Source of the DNA: Novosphingobium sp. FKTRR1
Lineage (GTDB): Bacteria > Pseudomonadota > Alphaproteobacteria > Sphingomonadales > Sphingomonadaceae
Length of the DNA stretch: 64,000 nucleotides
Direction of reading: 5' to 3'
Assembly: GCF_020404405.1 (NCBI RefSeq)
Contig: NZ_JAIZDA010000012.1
Coordinates: 62,001-126,000 of the forward strand
The notes beneath the pieces are model-generated. The model did not search any database. It had not been told where the DNA came from and worked only from the letters and a program-made list of their open reading frames with translations. Position 1 is the stretch's first letter. Each line of letters starts with the position of its first letter. Positions 62,023-64,000 of the stretch are shown here, one piece after another. Position numbers and translations under genes: made by a program.

Positions 62023-63608
62023 TAAAACCTCCCACCACGCTCACCACGTCCGCGCAGTTGCGCCACCTGTTTCGAATAGGTCACTTGGGGCTTGGCGGCC
62101 TGCCGCGCGTCGTGCCGCTCGCGCATGTGGTTCATGCCCGCGCCGCGCAGCTTAAAGCCCAGCACCCCGTGTTGAAGGCCATCCTGCACATGGGTGAACG
62201 GCCCCTTCGGCTTATCTTTGAGCACCGCGCCGGTAGATGTCTTTGCTTCCTCCAGGATGTAGCCACCGGAGAATCCTCTGCGCAGAACCGGGCACGTCGT
62301 GCTGATCAGCATGCCCGGCTGCCCGCCGGGAGAGGTATTGAAATAATCGCGCACGGCGTCCTGCCTCGGGCCAATTCGGTTCCCGGCGTCGCCGCCCGGC
62401 TTGAACCGGCAGGGGAACTCACCCCTAAAAACCTCAAGCCAGTGGTAGGAGTCTTCCTCCTGCCCAAAGTCGATCGAAGGGTCATAGAAAACGCACTCAA
62501 TCTCTCGGTCACCATAGCGATCCGCGACAAAATTCTTCGCCAGCTCGCCGAATGCCTTGGGGCCAAGGCGATCAAGCGAGATGCTGCCATTCTCGGTGTT
62601 TTTGCGCGGATCATAGACCACCAGCTCGTCCAGTACCCGGCAGGCCCCATTCGGCACCTGAAAGAACACCATCGCGGGAGTCCGCCCCCCGTCGAGGCCG
62701 CCAAAAATAGGCCAGTCTGGCAGGGGCTTCAGCGCATCCTTCGCGAAGTGGAATTGCTGATTGACCTCCGGGAAGACCAGCTGGCCACTCACAACCATCC
62801 CGAATTCGTTGTCCACCAGACGGCGGAACAAGTTCGGGTTCTTGGCATAGACCATCATCAGCTTGGCGGCGTATCCCGCCTCGACGTTCTCGATGTTCTC
62901 AGGCGGCGGATCAACCGAGCGCCAGCCCGGCTGCCGATAGAAACCTACACCGAACCGATCGCCCAGCGCGGTGCGCAATTCGGCCTCGGTTTCCTCATCC
63001 AGCCCCAGATTTTCCTCAACCAGCAGGTCATAGGTCCAATTGTTGATGTCCGGCGCATTCATGTCGCAGATCACGCCGGACCAGGTGCAGCCACCGAACT
63101 TGGAGGAAGGATAGCGGCCCGTTCGCCCCGCGCCGATCAGCCAGACCGCTTCCGGCAGCGTATTGACCTCGTTGAGCCATAAGCCCGTCAACTCAAGGCC
63201 TGGCAGCACATCCTCGGCCGACTTGTCGTTGAGCGCGATGAAGATCATTTCGAGCTCGACCTGATGCACCTTGCCCGTGGCAGCATCGACCAGCTCATAG
63301 CGCAGCGTATGCGTCAGCGTGGTCCCATTCCAGTTCCCCCGGTTCTTCGGGAACCACATGAACCAGCTCTTCAGCACGTTGCGCTCCAGCTGGGGATAGG
63401 TGGCACGCACTGCCGCCCAGCGCACCCGGATCACGCCGTCAGGGCCGGGCACCTGCCACAACGGGGTCTCGAATACGATCTTGCGGATGCAGGACGTCGA
63501 TTTGGCCGAACCAGGCGGACCCATGATCGACGTCAGCAGTCGCCTATCTTTGACAAAGGCCTCCGCTTTCGGTCCCACCGGCTTGAGCAGGTCCGCATAA
63601 CCGCTCAT
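62022..63608 (-). CDS. Terminase large subunit
   Basis: 528 residues. The Walker A motif is IMGPPGSAKST near residue 29. The following ATPase segment includes VRWAAVRATYPQLERNVLKS and a Walker B-like ELTGLWLNEVN. The nuclease domain has GGLDGGRTPAMVFFQ and VFYDPSID with acidic residues. It packages DNA through the portal. Similar to T7-type DNA maturase B in position. The start overlaps the small subunit stop (ATGA). Confidence 0.9.
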   Translation of the reverse strand: MSGYADLLKPVGPKAEAFVKDRRLLTSIMGPPGSAKSTSCIRKIVFETPLWQVPGPDGVIRVRWAAVRATYPQLERNVLKSWFMWFPKNRGNWNGTTLTHTLRYELVDAATGKVHQVELEMIFIALNDKSAEDVLPGLELTGLWLNEVNTLPEAVWLIGAGRTGRYPSSKFGGCTWSGVICDMNAPDINNWTYDLLVEENLGLDEETEAELRTALGDRFGVGFYRQPGWRSVDPPPENIENVEAGYAAKLMMVYAKNPNLFRRLVDNEFGMVVSGQLVFPEVNQQFHFAKDALKPLPDWPIFGGLDGGRTPAMVFFQVPNGACRVLDELVVYDPRKNTENGSISLDRLGPKAFGELAKNFVADRYGDREIECVFYDPSIDFGQEEDSYHWLEVFRGEFPCRFKPGGDAGNRIGPRQDAVRDYFNTSPGGQPGMLISTTCPVLRRGFSGGYILEEAKTSTGAVLKDKPKGPFTHVQDGLQHGVLGFKLRGAGMNHMRERHDARQAAKPQVTYSKQVAQLRGRGERGGRF

Positions 63609-64000
63609 TCCCCGTCATCCGCGTTGATCGAGGTATATTCGCCGTCGATGATGCGCAGATCCTGCAGGTCGCTTTCAGAAATCAGCCCCTTGTTCACCGC
63701 GTCGGCGGCATTCGCTAGCGCCTGCTGGTGCGGGGCGGCCTCCGTCCCATGCTGGCCGACAAAGAATGCACGGAAATCGAGGTTTGCATCGACGACATGC
63801 TCTGTCGGCTTCTTGCTGCGGATGTACTGCGCCGCCTCTTTCGCCGCGTTGAGCTGGTGAACCAACACTTTCACCGCGATTTCGCCCGGTTTGGCCTTCA
63901 TGCTGCCCGCCGCCCGCTCGACCGCCTCGACCATGCGGACCACGGACTTCATTTTCTCGCCGGACCAGCCTTCGCTTACGGCCTTGACCATCGCCTCGGC
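63605..64000 (-). CDS. Probable terminase small subunit (5' end outside the window)
   Basis: At least 128 codons. The frame is open to the window edge, so the ATG at 63991 may be internal. It is a helical, charged protein (VVRMVEAVERAAGSMKAKPG; DAVNKGLISESDLQDLRIID). The call rests on its place directly before the large subunit and its size; no clear DNA-binding motif is seen. Confidence 0.6.
   Translation of the reverse strand, partial: AEAMVKAVSEGWSGEKMKSVVRMVEAVERAAGSMKAKPGEIAVKVLVHQLNAAKEAAQYIRSKKPTEHVVDANLDFRAFFVGQHGTEAAPHQQALANAADAVNKGLISESDLQDLRIIDGEYTSINADDGE

Larger units (their letters stand above)
40141..64000. mobile_element. Prophage with T7-like virion module (left part; continues beyond window)
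   Basis: From the tRNA-Gly junction to the window end all genes are phage-like and on the minus strand. The order in transcription direction is terminase small, terminase large, portal, scaffold, capsid, tail tube A, tail tube B, internal proteins, ejection proteins, tailspike and lysis genes. This matches T7-like podoviruses. No integrase, repressor, RNA polymerase or replication gene is inside the window, so these must be on the other side. Confidence 0.85.

Overview
The window looks like a chromosome segment of a GC-rich alphaproteobacterium of the sphingomonad/Novosphingobium type. The evidence is the codon use, the sphingomonad-style polysaccharide genes, the SigF/NrsF and bufferin genes, and an alphaproteobacterial tRNA-Gly 3' end. 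The species assignment is inference. About 40 kb is host DNA; the last 24 kb is one side of a prophage that continues past the window.

Region 1 (2-4630) is the 3' part of a giant secreted calcium-binding protein: beta-helical repeats, a PhoX-like phosphatase domain, cadherin-like domains, RTX repeats and a type I secretion tail. It is followed by a terminator and a nested inverted repeat. Region 2 (4893-15571) is a compact chemosensory operon with unusual parts: a soluble MCP with two signalling tips, a protein with three CheW domains, CheB, a HEAT-repeat protein, CheR, CheY, CheA, a small STAS-like protein, a second CheY and a short membrane-anchored MCP. No flagellar genes are present.

Region 3 (15611-19771) is a copper-stress/bufferin island. 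An ECF sigma factor and its NrsF anti-sigma lie between two bufferin precursors of different families (BufA1 on minus, BufA2 on plus). One BufB/BufC modification pair and one DoxX-like protein accompany them. Three promoters read TGTAACC-N16-CGWA, one in front of each transcription unit, so the island appears to be one autoregulated SigF regulon. A PNPOx-family protein follows.

Region 4 (20488-40099) is a Wzx/Wzy-type exopolysaccharide cluster wrapped around its own regulators: glycosyltransferases, a flippase, an ATP-grasp enzyme, a WecG-phosphoglycosyltransferase fusion, Wzy, Wzz and Wza, plus an H-NOX sensor with a hybrid kinase and a lone Hpt protein, an NtrC-type sigma-54 activator and a MASE1 hybrid kinase. 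Every transcription unit except that of the MASE1 kinase, which follows the activator in its operon, has a sigma-54 promoter. The intergenic regions share an array of a dyad with core GCA-N3-TGC (full form close to TTCGCA-N3-TGCGAA). I propose this as the binding site of the activator at 35391-36818. The model is that nitric oxide (via H-NOX) and a membrane signal (via MASE1) feed a phosphorelay that controls polysaccharide synthesis, with the sensors and the activator themselves in the regulon. This is the most interesting system in the window.

Region 5 (40141-64000) is a prophage inserted in tRNA-Gly(CCC). Only the 49-bp 3' part of the tRNA remains at the left junction. All genes run on the minus strand: terminase, portal, scaffold, capsid, tail tubes A and B, internal ejection proteins, a beta-helix tailspike and a lysis cassette. 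The order follows the virion module of T7-like podoviruses, but the phage is integrated. Integrase, repressor and replication genes must lie beyond the window.
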